Positions 10,147-22,820 of a stretch of DNA of 64,000 nucleotides are shown in pieces (the stretch's first letter is position 1; the number at the start of each line of letters is the position of its first letter). The stretch spans positions 103,054 to 167,053 of the forward strand of contig NZ_LJYX01000019.1 of assembly GCF_001440345.1 (NCBI RefSeq), given 5' to 3'. The translations under genes and the position numbers were made by a program. The notes under the pieces were generated by a model, which did no database searches, had not been told where the DNA came from, and saw only the letters and a list, made by a program, of their open reading frames with translations. The DNA is from Colwellia sp. TT2012. GTDB lineage: Bacteria; Pseudomonadota; Gammaproteobacteria; Enterobacterales; Alteromonadaceae.

Positions 10147-10665
10147 ATGAAAATTGGTTTGTTTTATGGCTCAACCACTTGTTATACAGAGATAATTGCC
10201 GAAAAAATTCAGGCATTAATTGGTGCCGATCTGGTTGATATCATTAATATCAAAGATCAGTCTTTAGCGCTGTGCTTGGATTATGACTTTATTATTTTTG
10301 GTATCTCAACCTGGGATTACGGTGAGATACAAGAAGACTGGGAATCAATTTGGAGTGATATTAATCAATTAGACCTTTCCGATAAGATTATTGCTTTATA
10401 TGGTATGGGTGATCAAATTGGTTACACCGAATGGTTTCAAGATGCTTTGGGTATGTTACACGAACAAGTACTAGTACAAGGGGCAAAAACAATAGGTTAT
10501 TGGCCAATTCAAGGCTATGAATTTACCGCCTCAAAAGCATTAACTGCTGATGGTAGCCAATTTGTCGGTCTGTCGTTAGATGAAGATAGCCAATATAACT
10601 TAACCGATGAACGTTTAGATAGCTGGTGTGAGCAAGTCTTAGTCGAGTACAGTAACTTACTGTAG
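10147..10665 (+). CDS. fldB: Flavodoxin FldB
   Basis: A 172-residue long-chain flavodoxin. The FMN phosphate loop YGSTTCYTE (residues 7-15), the loops STWDYGEIQEDW and YGMGDQIGYTEW, and the C-terminal end LDSWCEQVL fit FldB better than FldA. It is a small cytoplasmic electron carrier. It is divergent from dsbC across 296 bp, and a GGAAA ribosome site precedes the ATG. Its place beside dsbC-recJ is the conserved one. Confidence 0.92.
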   Translation: MKIGLFYGSTTCYTEIIAEKIQALIGADLVDIINIKDQSLALCLDYDFIIFGISTWDYGEIQEDWESIWSDINQLDLSDKIIALYGMGDQIGYTEWFQDALGMLHEQVLVQGAKTIGYWPIQGYEFTASKALTADGSQFVGLSLDEDSQYNLTDERLDSWCEQVLVEYSNLL

Positions 10666-10742
10666 CGTATTCTTTTCGTTTATCACTTTGCCTGATAGCA
10701 TTTATTCTTCACCATATCCAATTACGTTCTGCAAACAAGAAT

Positions 10743-10778
10743 TTAGCCCTTGCGATAATTAGTTACAGCAAGGGCTAA
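10743..10778 (+). terminator. Inverted repeat after fldB, possible terminator
   Basis: Perfect 11-bp arms (TTAGCCCTTGC and its complement) around a 14-base loop, 77 bp after the fldB stop, followed by only a short run (AAAAA on the plus strand) and no clear T tract. Nothing else stands out in the 332 bp between fldB and srmB. Confidence 0.45.
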
Positions 10779-10997
10779 AAACATTATAATTGTCGCCATA
10801 TTATCATTATACCAATCTCACACATTAATTAGTCATATCTACGGGTTAAAATAACCAACCACTTCGTTATTTATTTAATAATTTAAACAACTAGTTATTG
10901 TAAATAAATGCCTTGTATTTGGCGATTTTCCCTATGTATAAAGTAGATCACTTATTTAATGAAATTGGTGTTATTAACTCTTAGTGAATTATCCCTT

Positions 10998-12254
10998 ATG
11001 TTTGAGCAATTCGATCTAGACTCAGAATTATTAGCCAGTATCAAAAAACTTGGTTATACCAAGCCCACCTCAATTCAAGATCTAGTGATCCCTGAGGCGA
11101 TGGCAGGCAAAGATATACTAGCATCAGCCCCGACCGGCACGGGTAAAACCGCCGCCTTTTTACTGCCCATTGCTCAACATTTATTAGACTACCCGCGTAC
11201 CCAACCGGGCTTTCCTCGGGTATTAATATTAACCCCGACACGAGAGTTAGCGATTCAAATTGGTGAAGACTGTAAGCAAATTACCGAGCTAACTAAAATA
11301 AAAACGGGTGTGATAACGGGTGGCGTTAACTACGGCAGTCATACTGATATCCTAACAACGACAACAGATATCTTAGTGGCAACGCCAGGTCGATTATTAG
11401 AATATATTGAAAACGAGCAGTTTGATGCCCGTGAAATTGAAATATTGGTGCTAGATGAAGCCGATCGCATGCTCGATATTGGTTTTAGTGACGCCATCAA
11501 CCGCATTGTTGCTGAAGCTCGCTGGCGTAAACAAACCATGCTATTTTCAGCCACTTTAGAAGGTGCTGGTGTACTAGGTTTTGCCAAAGAAGTACTAGAC
11601 GATCCTATATTTTTAGAGTCAAACCCTTCACGTAAAGAAAAAGCGGTCATTCATCAATGGCTACACTTAGCTGATGATTCAAATCACAAGTTAAATATGT
11701 TGATCAATATATTGAAGCAAGAAGGCGTCGAACGTACTGTCGTTTTTGCCAATAAACGTGAAACTGTACAGACTCTTTCGGGCAAACTATACGCTGAAGA
11801 ATTACCTTGTGTCTGGCTAGAAGGAAAAATGCCGCAAGATAAACGTAACAAAGCTATTGCACGTTTTAAAAGTGGTGAAATTAAAGTATTAGTGGCAACT
11901 GATGTTGCCGCTCGTGGTTTAGATATTGACAACATCACTCATGTCATTAATTTTGATATGCCACGCAAAGTTGATATTTATATACACCGTATTGGCCGCA
12001 CAGGTCGTGCTGGTAATAAAGGTACCGCCATCTCCTTAGTTGAAGCACATGATATGGCTGTTATTGGTAAAATAGAGCGTTATACCAAAGAACGTTTGCC
12101 ACGTCGTGTTATTCAAGATTTACGACCACAGCACAAAGAATCTCGTGTGGTTAATAAGAAGGTTAAACTTAAGCTCACTAACTCGCAGAAAAAAGCAAAA
12201 ACTAAGAAACAAGTAAAGAGAAAAGCTAAGCAAGCAAAAAAAGCAGCGAAGTAA
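10998..12254 (+). CDS. srmB: DEAD-box ATP-dependent RNA helicase, SrmB type
   Basis: A 418-residue DEAD-box helicase. Motifs in order: Q motif (FDLDSELLASIKKLGYTKPTSIQ region), APTGTGKT, PTRELA, GGVN, ATPGR, DEAD, SAT, then ATDVAARGLD and HRIGRTGRAG, and a very basic Lys/Ala/Gln tail. SrmB acts in early large-subunit ribosome assembly. The start at 10998 (MFEQFDLD) fits the family; an ATG at 10959 in frame would add 13 hydrophobic residues not expected in SrmB. Neither start has a clear ribosome site. The basic tail could be RNA-binding. Confidence 0.88.
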   Translation: MFEQFDLDSELLASIKKLGYTKPTSIQDLVIPEAMAGKDILASAPTGTGKTAAFLLPIAQHLLDYPRTQPGFPRVLILTPTRELAIQIGEDCKQITELTKIKTGVITGGVNYGSHTDILTTTTDILVATPGRLLEYIENEQFDAREIEILVLDEADRMLDIGFSDAINRIVAEARWRKQTMLFSATLEGAGVLGFAKEVLDDPIFLESNPSRKEKAVIHQWLHLADDSNHKLNMLINILKQEGVERTVVFANKRETVQTLSGKLYAEELPCVWLEGKMPQDKRNKAIARFKSGEIKVLVATDVAARGLDIDNITHVINFDMPRKVDIYIHRIGRTGRAGNKGTAISLVEAHDMAVIGKIERYTKERLPRRVIQDLRPQHKESRVVNKKVKLKLTNSQKKAKTKKQVKRKAKQAKKAAK

Positions 12255-12465
12255 GCAATAGCAGTGTTGTCAGCGAGCGAGGTGATAAATATCAATAAAT
12301 CCTTGCCTATGTCACCTACTTATTTAACGGCTATAAGTTAAAACATCAAGCTGGCCTGCAAGAGCAAAAATGGTAGATAACGCCAATGATGGTGGCGTTT
12401 ATCATGGTTGGGGCTTTTACTGTCCCAATGCGTCGCTACTAGTAAAAATCTAGTTCATAGTTCAT

Positions 12466-12505
12466 AAAAAAGACCGTAATGCTTTAAGCAATACGGTCTT
12501 TTTTT
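12466..12505 (+). terminator. Terminator downstream of srmB
   Basis: A 19-bp stem with one mismatch (AAAAAAGACCGTAATGCTT and its partner), a very short loop and T runs on both strands, so it could also work for minus-strand transcripts. Confidence 0.8.
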
Positions 12506-12510
12506 ATCTA

Positions 12511-12668
12511 ATACCATTTTCATTAAGTTTGGGATCTTGTTGTGCGTAGGAAAAATAAATCAGGGCAAGGCGCTCGATTGACCAATAGCAGGCTATTGGG
12601 ATTGAGAGCAACGCCGCCTTGGATATTTTAACCAGCACAAGTGGGCAATAATTTAATGAAATTGGTAT
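12511..12668 (+). repeat. Family A MITE-like repeat, copy 1 (158 bp)
   Basis: Starts ATACCATTTTCATTAA and ends with its near-complement TTAATGAAATTGGTAT. The core contains an imperfect palindrome (GCTCGATTGACCAATAGC and partner). The same 158-bp element occurs at 50103 and, inverted, at 55088. No coding capacity. It abuts family B copy 1 with one shared base. Confidence 0.85.
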
Positions 12669-12934
12669 ATACCCGTGTTACTTCAAAATGCAGGATTCAG
12701 CTGGAATTAGAAACGTCTTTAGGCAAGGCATTGATTGAAGATAATAGTTGTTCTATTGTCGAAATCAATAACGCTGCATAAAACGTTTCTAAACCAGCCC
12801 TACGGGGATGTATGAGCAAATCATGCTCTTCCTTGTATCTGTTTTTAAGGGAATAACCCTTAATAAAAAGATACGCCTTGATCATGAATCGCTCAGACAT
12901 CCTGAAACGCGCATTTTGAGGTATCACGGGTATA
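12668..12934 (+). repeat. Family B MITE-like repeat, copy 1 (267 bp)
   Basis: The ends are near-perfect inverted repeats: TATACCCGTGTTACTTCAAA at the left and the complement of TATACCCGTGATACCTCAAA at the right. The core (AGGCAAGGCATTGATTGAAG, then CCCTACGGGG) recurs at 45623-45882 and 48041-48348. A minus-strand frame of 90 codons crosses it but is not a gene. Confidence 0.85.
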
Positions 12935-12952
12935 CATATCAAAGAGAATGAA

Positions 12953-14770
12953 CTAACCAAATAAGTCACCGAACTTATTTTTCAACTTATCCTTTAACTT
13001 ATCTTTGGCTTTATTCTTAAGTTTATCTTCCAGATTTTTCTGTTGCTGTTTAACAATATCTGAATTCTTTAAGTCAGCCAGCGCTTTATCGGTATCGGTT
13101 AATAAGGCTTCAAGATCAAGCAGCTCTGCTGTTTGGCTATCACCTAATTTCAAGGCATTAGCTAATTTCTCGTTTAAGCCCTTATTCACTTTATCCTTAA
13201 AGTCAGTAAGCTTGCCGGCAAGCTGCTGCTTAAAAGCCCCGGTTAAGGCGTTACTTAAAGATGAAGCAATAGTAAATTTAGGCTTCTTAAGCTCGCCATT
13301 AACACCAATATCAATAGTTAAGCTATCTAATGACTTCATGGTAGCCAGTAATAACTGGGTAATTTTTGAGTTAGCCTGGCCTTGAAAACTTGCCTGCTTA
13401 AGAGACAAATGGTTAGCCGCTGAGATGTCATTATTGCTTAAGCTAAAAGTACCCTTACCACTAAGCTGTGCTTTATCAAGGGATAAGGTTAATGTCTTGC
13501 TTTTTGTTAACTGAGTATTGGATAACCAGCGATCATTAACAAACCATGCTCCGCCAGCATTGAAAGCACCCGATTGACTTAGCTTAAAGTGACTCGTTAG
13601 ACTAAGTTCACCATTTGCTGTTGAGTTAATGTTTATCAGGCTATTTTTACCTCTAAGCCAATGCTGATGTGTTAGCTCACTGCCACTAACGATGACTTCA
13701 CCCTGCGCCAGTTGAATTGAGAACAGGGCTTTTTTGATCAAGACCGATGGTAGCGGGGACTCTTCTTTAAAGAAGATAAATCGCCCGCTAGTATGAGTTT
13801 TTACCTCATTAGCCGTTGCTTCAGTTTGACTATTATCCAGAAAGGGTGATATTTTTTCATAGGCCCATTGTGCCTTTTGCACATGGTCACGCGCTTGCTC
13901 ACCAAAGAGAATATGAGCAAAGTCTTCGGCATCAATACTTTCAAGTTGATAGGTTTTTTCAATTTGCTGCCAATCTTTGCTCGGGGCATTTTTTAGCTGA
14001 GTAACGTGCTTAGCTAATAAGTCCTTACTGGCTAATACTTGCTGCTTAGCTTTTTTAACAAGTGCTTGATCCGCTTTAAACTCGACTTTAATTTGCTCGA
14101 ATGCTGTTTTTATTTTTTCTATATCGGCTAACGAATTAACTTTCATCTTACCTAAAGCTTTGACTTTATCTTGGTAGGACTTCATCTTTGCTTTATTAGG
14201 CAATTGCGCCTTTAATGCTTTTAATTTCACTTGTTCGGCTTTATAACTATGTTGTAATTGTTTGCTGGCTTTAACCGTTAATAAGTTACTGTCATTAAGT
14301 AAGGTTTTAACATCCGGTAGCTTGATATCAACTTCAGGTAGTAGGTCTTTCGCTTGCTCAGCTAAGCTTGCTTGTGCACCCTCATCACTTGCTTGTTCAT
14401 CAGCATACACTCTACCCGCCTGAGCACGAACGCTTGAAAAAGCAAGCTGACTGACTTCAAGTTCATCAATGATAATTTTACCAAATAAATATTGCCACAC
14501 ATCAATACCAGCAGTCGCCCGTTCAAAACTAAATAAATTTTGTGTTGGTACTTCTTTATCGGTAACTTGCAAGCCTAAAACGCTTATCTGCAGAGGCGAA
14601 TAAACCAGCTTTACCTCGGCAATATTTACTTCTGCACCAAAAGCACTTTCAGCCGAACTAACAAGGGCTTTTTTTACTAAGCTTTCCGCAAAAAAATAGC
14701 CGAACACAACCACTAAAGCACTTAAAACAAGAAAGGCAACCATGCCTTGCCAACGAATAAATCGTGCCAT
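12953..14770 (-). CDS. TIGR03545 family membrane-anchored protein
   Basis: A 605-residue protein with one N-terminal membrane segment (about residues 8-30) and a large, probably periplasmic, remainder. The middle is Lys/Ala/Gln-rich and probably coiled-coil (about residues 160-290); the C-terminal 80 residues are again helical and Lys-rich, ending KNKFGDLFG. The repeated beta-rich part resembles AsmA-like proteins. The family is known only as the partner of TIGR03546, and the partner gene is immediately upstream with a one-base stop/start overlap (TAATG), so the two are translationally coupled. Function unknown. Confidence 0.8.
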   Translation of the reverse strand: MARFIRWQGMVAFLVLSALVVVFGYFFAESLVKKALVSSAESAFGAEVNIAEVKLVYSPLQISVLGLQVTDKEVPTQNLFSFERATAGIDVWQYLFGKIIIDELEVSQLAFSSVRAQAGRVYADEQASDEGAQASLAEQAKDLLPEVDIKLPDVKTLLNDSNLLTVKASKQLQHSYKAEQVKLKALKAQLPNKAKMKSYQDKVKALGKMKVNSLADIEKIKTAFEQIKVEFKADQALVKKAKQQVLASKDLLAKHVTQLKNAPSKDWQQIEKTYQLESIDAEDFAHILFGEQARDHVQKAQWAYEKISPFLDNSQTEATANEVKTHTSGRFIFFKEESPLPSVLIKKALFSIQLAQGEVIVSGSELTHQHWLRGKNSLININSTANGELSLTSHFKLSQSGAFNAGGAWFVNDRWLSNTQLTKSKTLTLSLDKAQLSGKGTFSLSNNDISAANHLSLKQASFQGQANSKITQLLLATMKSLDSLTIDIGVNGELKKPKFTIASSLSNALTGAFKQQLAGKLTDFKDKVNKGLNEKLANALKLGDSQTAELLDLEALLTDTDKALADLKNSDIVKQQQKNLEDKLKNKAKDKLKDKLKNKFGDLFG

Positions 14771-15303
14771 TATAAAGCTCCTTTAATTAGGCTAGTGTCG
14801 CCAGAAAAACTGCTATATAAACGATAAAACTTAGACGCCTTTAATGTTTGTACAATTCTAAATTTCTCAAAAAACGTCATGATATGCAGACGATATTTTT
14901 CTATTAAAACTTTACTAATAAAATATACCGGAACACATAATACTAGCCCTAAAACAAAGGCACCCAGGATATAAGTATGGTGCCAATGAGCGAGTTTAAA
15001 TAAGCTTAGTTGGTAGAGCGAGGTAAAAAAGTCAGTCAACGCTGGGTGGGTAAGTAATGACTCACCTACCAGGACGATGACAGGAGATAGTATATAACTC
15101 ATGCCAGAGAAAAGACCGACCGCAAGAATAAAGCTGCCTAAATGTACTCGAATGAGTAAAACAAAAAATATTATTACTATATTATGCAAGGTTAAGATGG
15201 GTGATAAACCAACCACAAAACCCAAGGCTATGGCTAACGCTATTTGCCTGATGGAACTATCACTGTTTAAGGCATGAAAAAGCTTGGCGAGTAAAGTTAA
15301 CAT
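14770..15303 (-). CDS. TIGR03546 family (DUF2062-like) membrane protein
   Basis: A 177-residue membrane protein with about four hydrophobic segments, including GLSPILTLHN, typical of DUF2062-type proteins. The ATG at 15303 has a near-perfect ribosome site (AGGAGGTGA, five bases from the start region), stronger than any other in the window. It overlaps the following TIGR03545 gene by one base. Role unknown; the pair is conserved together in marine gammaproteobacteria. Confidence 0.8.
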   Translation of the reverse strand: MLTLLAKLFHALNSDSSIRQIALAIALGFVVGLSPILTLHNIVIIFFVLLIRVHLGSFILAVGLFSGMSYILSPVIVLVGESLLTHPALTDFFTSLYQLSLFKLAHWHHTYILGAFVLGLVLCVPVYFISKVLIEKYRLHIMTFFEKFRIVQTLKASKFYRLYSSFSGDTSLIKGAL

Positions 15304-15321
15304 GTCACCTCCTGTTAAAAT

Positions 15322-15361
15322 GTTTAAATGTTTAAATGTTTAAATGTTTAAATGTTTAAAT
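15322..15361. repeat. Five perfect copies of the 8-bp unit GTTTAAAT
   Basis: GTTTAAAT repeated five times without error, 19 bp upstream of the TIGR03546 start codon, in its likely promoter or leader region and past the stop of yaaA. Such simple repeats expand and contract during replication. Confidence 0.95.
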
Positions 15362-15395
15362 ATGATGAAAGCCAAAGCCAAGATTAACTTGGCTA

Positions 15396-16169
15396 CTAAA
15401 GCTCTTTACGAGTAAAAACCCATTCGTTACCTTGTGATAAACTGTCACTATATTGATAGCCAGCCAAATCAAATTCTTTAATTTTCTCAACCGACGTTAA
15501 TTTATTTTGAATAATGTAACGTGCCATAAGACCGCGAGCCTTTTTGGCATAAAAACTGATTATTTTGTATTGACCATTTTTCCAGTCTTTAAATGCGGGT
15601 GTGATAATAGTGGCATTTAACGACTTCGTCTTGACCGATTTAAAATATTCTGTTGAGGCAAGGTTAATAAGGACCTCATCACCTTGCTCACTCAAAGCTT
15701 TATTAAGCTCGCCCGTTATGATGTCACCCCAAAATTGATACAAATTAGCACCACGACTATTGGCAAGTCGACACCCCATCTCCAAGCGATAGGCTTGCAT
15801 TAAATCAAGAGGTTTTAACAAGCCATACAAGCCCGACAATATTCTAAAATGTTGCTGGGCGAAATCAAAATCTGCATTACTAAACGACGCAGCATCAAGC
15901 CCTGAATAAACATCACCATTAAAACTTAAGATGGCTTGCCTGGCATTATCTGGGGTAAAGGGGGTTGACCACTGGCCAAAACGTGCTGCATTTAAGCCGG
16001 CAAGTTTATCACTCAGTTTCATTAAACTGGCGATGTCACTGGGAGCAAGCTTGAGACAGTCATCGATCAATAACTGACTTTGCTCAAGTAAATTAGGTTG
16101 ACTGAATTTTTCTGTCGCTAGCGGGGATTCAAAGTCTAATTTTTTTGCAGGTGAAACAACAAGTAACAT
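15396..16169 (-). CDS. yaaA: Peroxide stress protein YaaA (DUF328)
   Basis: A 257-residue cytoplasmic protein starting [12 protein letters not shown], the conserved family N-terminus. Other family blocks are [11 protein letters not shown] and [16 protein letters not shown]. YaaA lowers free iron and protects DNA during hydrogen peroxide stress. The frame is open for 65 further codons upstream to 16364, but that extension has no match to the family and the ATG at 16169 gives the usual length. Confidence 0.92.
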   Translation of the reverse strand: MLLVVSPAKKLDFESPLATEKFSQPNLLEQSQLLIDDCLKLAPSDIASLMKLSDKLAGLNAARFGQWSTPFTPDNARQAILSFNGDVYSGLDAASFSNADFDFAQQHFRILSGLYGLLKPLDLMQAYRLEMGCRLANSRGANLYQFWGDIITGELNKALSEQGDEVLINLASTEYFKSVKTKSLNATIITPAFKDWKNGQYKIISFYAKKARGLMARYIIQNKLTSVEKIKEFDLAGYQYSDSLSQGNEWVFTRKEL

Positions 16170-16435
16170 ATTTTTAGCTGATTTTAGTGAGTACTTTATA
16201 ACGGGTAATATATCATAAGCTTTAAGCAAGTTAACAGCGTTTAATCTATAGCAAGGCAAGCCCAAACAATGGCGTTTGGCGTAATTTAAAAACAAAAATG
16301 CCTTGATCTGGTAAAAACAGCGCAATAAAGGGTGCTTTTTTATTTTTATGTTGTAATATTTCACCAGCTACATTCATTATCGAATTTAGAAATACTTAGC
16401 AATCAAATTTCCCCCGATATAATTAAGGTAACGCC

Positions 16436-17398
16436 ATGACAAACTCTCCTTCACAGCTTGCACAATTAAAACTAATGACCACAGTTGTGGCTGACACAGG
16501 TGATATTGAAGCGATAGCAAAGTTTCAACCACAAGATGCTACCACAAACCCTTCGCTTTTATTAAAAGCAGCGTCTTTAGCTAATTACCAAGGACTAGTA
16601 AAAGATGCCGTTGCTTGGGCTAAAACACAATCAGTCAGTGCTGAGCAACAAGTTATTGATGCCACCGATAAACTGTCAGTGTTAATTGGTCTAGAAATAC
16701 TAAAAATTGTCCCTGGCCGTATCTCGACTGAAGTAGATGCGAGATTATCTTTTGATACTGCCGCATCAATGACTAAAGCATATAAGCTCATTGCCATGTA
16801 CAACGAAGCCGGCATTAGTAACGATAGGATTTTAATTAAACTTGCTTCTACCTGGGAAGGCATTAAAGCAGCGGAGCAACTTGAGCAAGAAGGTATTAAT
16901 TGTAACCTAACATTACTGTTTAGCTTTGCCCAAGCACGTGCCTGCGCTGAAGCGGGCGTTTATTTAATATCGCCCTTTGTCGGTCGTATTCTCGACTGGT
17001 ACAAAAAAGATACCGGTCGAACTGACTATGCCAGTAATGAAGATCCTGGTGTTGTTTCAGTTACCAGTATTTATAACTATTATCAACAGCATGGTTTTAA
17101 TACTGTGGTAATGGGTGCTAGTTTTCGAAATACTGGCGAAATTCTTGAACTCGCCGGTTGTGACCGGTTAACCATTAGCCCAGCGTTAATGGCTGAACTA
17201 GCGAGTAATACTGATACTGTTGTACAAAAGTTAATAACTTGCCAAGCAACTGCTGAGCAAGAAGCGGCTTTAAGCCAAGCTCAATTTCGCTGGCAGATGA
17301 ATGAAGACCCTATGGCAACAGAAAAGCTTGCTGAGGGCATTCGTAATTTTGCCATTGATCAAGTAAAACTTGAACAACAATTAGCCGCTATGCTCTAA
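16436..17398 (+). CDS. tal: Transaldolase
   Basis: A 320-residue class I transaldolase of the pentose phosphate pathway, moving a dihydroxyacetone unit between sugar phosphates. The Schiff-base lysine is in [12 protein letters not shown] (about residue 133-135); the substrate phosphate loop is near [11 protein letters not shown]. Length and start ([12 protein letters not shown]) match the TalB group. It stands alone, divergent from yaaA, with its own terminator. Confidence 0.96.
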   Translation: MTNSPSQLAQLKLMTTVVADTGDIEAIAKFQPQDATTNPSLLLKAASLANYQGLVKDAVAWAKTQSVSAEQQVIDATDKLSVLIGLEILKIVPGRISTEVDARLSFDTAASMTKAYKLIAMYNEAGISNDRILIKLASTWEGIKAAEQLEQEGINCNLTLLFSFAQARACAEAGVYLISPFVGRILDWYKKDTGRTDYASNEDPGVVSVTSIYNYYQQHGFNTVVMGASFRNTGEILELAGCDRLTISPALMAELASNTDTVVQKLITCQATAEQEAALSQAQFRWQMNEDPMATEKLAEGIRNFAIDQVKLEQQLAAML

Positions 17399-17443
17399 AT
17401 CCAGGATAAAATATTTCATTTTTCATACTCTTTATGATTATTT

Positions 17444-17477
17444 TAAGCGCATATTTTATAGAAATATACGCTTTTTC
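17444..17477 (+). terminator. Terminator of tal
   Basis: Stem AAGCGCATATT with AATATACGCTT (one mismatch), followed by TTTTT, 46 bp after the tal stop. Confidence 0.7.
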
Positions 17478-17612
17478 ATATTCATCACTAACAAACTATG
17501 CTAAAAAAGATAGTAATTCTTTTAAGTTACTTGCCAGTCAGCAAGTGTTAATTTAATAGAATCGATCTAGGCATTTATTTTTCGATGTGATGGTAAAAAT
17601 AAGGGGCAATTT

Positions 17613-17786
17613 ATGGATAAGATAAACCAAATTTTCAAGTCAACAACACAAGTAGGTAAAAAGCGCGTAGCATCAACAACTAAAAAAACATGGCGTGAAA
17701 TTGAATCGATTCGTGATAAGTTTCAGCTAGAAAAAGATCTACGCATGTATGAAGACTCATTAGAGTATATGTTAGAAGAGCTCTAA
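17613..17786 (+). CDS. Small basic/helical protein of 57 residues, unknown
   Basis: A short frame, ATG to TAA, preceded by a good ribosome site (AAGGGG, five bases before ATG) and followed 37 bp later by a clear terminator, which together argue for a real gene. The product starts MDKINQIFKS, has a Lys/Arg/Thr-rich first half and an acidic second half (EDSLEYMLEEL), and is probably helical with no membrane segment. I do not recognise the family. It has its own transcription end, so it is probably monocistronic; function unknown. Confidence 0.65.
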   Translation: MDKINQIFKSTTQVGKKRVASTTKKTWREIESIRDKFQLEKDLRMYEDSLEYMLEEL

Positions 17787-17822
17787 ACAGTAAATAAGCT
17801 CAATTCCATCGACAATAGTCAT

Positions 17823-17846
17823 AAGCCCAGCATGCTGGGCTTTTTT
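17823..17846 (+). terminator. Terminator of the 57-residue gene
   Basis: AAGCCCAGC and GCTGGGCTT arms with a two-base centre and a following T6 tract. Confidence 0.88.
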
Positions 17847-17945
17847 ATAACGGTACAATTTATCGCTTTAAAGTAACTAACCAGTTGACAAAATTTAAAC
17901 AGCCGTTTAAATTTTACCCATAACCTTTTTATCCAAATACATAAA

Positions 17946-18749
17946 ATGCAGAAACAAATCATAAATTTTGTCCACGCTAACGGTTTTCCTGCAGGCAGCT
18001 ATCAAACGTTATTTGCTTACCTACCTGACAACATGCAGGTTATCGCCTTAGATAAATATGGTCATAACAAGAAAAATCCGGTTAATAATAACTGGCAAGC
18101 TCAAGTAGAAGAGTTAATAATTTTTGTCGAAGCTAACCAAGTTGATGGCAATAAAGTCATTTGTCTTGGTCATTCATTTGGCGGCGTGATATCTTTTATT
18201 GCTTGCTGTCAAAGGCCTGATTTATTCAAAGGACTTATCATGCTAGATCCTCCCGCACTCAGTGGCGCGGGTGCTCTAGCGGCAAGGTTGGTAAAGAAAA
18301 CCAAGTGGATAGATAAGTTTAGCCCTGCAGGACGCGCTAAAAACCGTCGTGCTCAGTGGCCATTGGGCTCTGATATAGGTGCACTATTTTCTGGAAGAAA
18401 ACTGTTTAAGAACTTTGATAGCCGATGTTTAACCGATTATATAGCTCACGGTATATGTGAGCGCAACAATCAGTTAGAGCTGACATTTGACGCGCAAATA
18501 GAAGCCAATATTTTTCGAAATATCCCTTCAAATTTATCACGCTACAAAAATAAGTTAACCATACCTGCCACCTTGGTCTATGGCACTACTACCGATGTTT
18601 TTCCTCATCATATCTTTAGTCGCTTTGTTAAACTTAACAAACATATAAAGCTACAGACCACCCCTGGTGGTCACATGTTTCCATTAGAGCGCCCAGAGCA
18701 AACCGCTAAGTTAATTACAGATATAATAAACAGTTTTCCTGAAGATTAA
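17946..18749 (+). CDS. Alpha/beta hydrolase
   Basis: A 267-residue alpha/beta-hydrolase fold protein. The oxyanion region HANGFPAGSY is near the N-terminus, the nucleophile elbow GHSFGG holds the catalytic Ser, and a C-terminal His lies in TPGGHMFPLE. An Asp in TTDVFP is a likely third triad member. No signal peptide. Substrate not predictable. It starts 99 bp after the preceding terminator and is followed by a hairpin repeat and a terminator. Confidence 0.82.
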   Translation: MQKQIINFVHANGFPAGSYQTLFAYLPDNMQVIALDKYGHNKKNPVNNNWQAQVEELIIFVEANQVDGNKVICLGHSFGGVISFIACCQRPDLFKGLIMLDPPALSGAGALAARLVKKTKWIDKFSPAGRAKNRRAQWPLGSDIGALFSGRKLFKNFDSRCLTDYIAHGICERNNQLELTFDAQIEANIFRNIPSNLSRYKNKLTIPATLVYGTTTDVFPHHIFSRFVKLNKHIKLQTTPGGHMFPLERPEQTAKLITDIINSFPED

Positions 18750-18756
18750 ATATACA

Positions 18757-18814
18757 TATACCCGTTACCATTCAAGATGCATGTTTCAGAGTGCTTTGAA
18801 TGGTAACGGGTATA
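18757..18814. repeat. Family B hairpin, 58-bp internally deleted copy
   Basis: TATACCCGTTACCATTCAA at 18757 and its perfect complement ending at 18814 form a 19-bp stem around a 20-base centre. The left end plus ATGCATGTTTCAG resembles family B copy 1's right end read inverted, so this looks like family B ends joined without the core. Confidence 0.75.
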
Positions 18815-18831
18815 GTTAACACTGCAGACAT

Positions 18832-18875
18832 AAAAAAGCACGCTTGCCTTTACAGGAACAACCGTGCTTTTTTTT
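18832..18875 (+). terminator. Terminator after the alpha/beta hydrolase
   Basis: AAAAAAGCACG pairs with CGTGCTTTTTT and a T tract follows; A and T runs on both sides could also serve a minus-strand transcript (eno ends at 19028). Confidence 0.7.
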
Positions 18876-19027
18876 GTCTACTAATGCTAATTATTAACTA
18901 ATTTGCATTAAATAATATTTAAAATTAAAGCTAATTAGTTTTAGAACAAGGCGCTTGCGCGGAGTTGACGTTAGTCAATGAGCACAAGCAACGAAGTTAT
19001 CAAGCTAACTAGCAATAAGTTTAAATG

Positions 19028-20510
<1,483 letters not shown>

Positions 20511-20681
20511 TATTAGCAAACTGATAACGTCACAAAATTAATAAAATATAGAATAACTATGTTTAACAAATTTTGCTTGTTATAAGCTCGCTACTATAAC
20601 TCTAAGCTGACCAATTAATTAGTGCAATTGTTATAGTACTTTGAACGGTAAAGTTAATGTTAATATTGCTAAACTGAAAGC

Positions 20682-20709
20682 AAAAACCGCAGTGCTAGCT
20701 ACGGTTTTA
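20682..20709 (-). terminator. Terminator of pyrG
   Basis: AAAACCG and CGGTTTT arms (longer with mismatches) just past the pyrG stop, with a T run on the minus strand. Confidence 0.65.
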
Positions 20710-20718
20710 ATAAAGTTG

Positions 20719-22820
<2,102 letters not shown>

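Noticed and set aside
12697..12969. 90-codon minus-strand frame
   Set aside because: It lies almost entirely inside family B copy 1 and has no family match; the similar frame in copy 3 has a different sequence.
15322..15361. Possible iteron or replication origin
   Set aside because: Only five contiguous 8-bp units, with no DnaA boxes or initiator gene; a simple repeat explains it.
16170..16364. N-terminal extension of YaaA
   Set aside because: The added 65 residues do not belong to the family; [10 protein letters not shown] is the conserved start.
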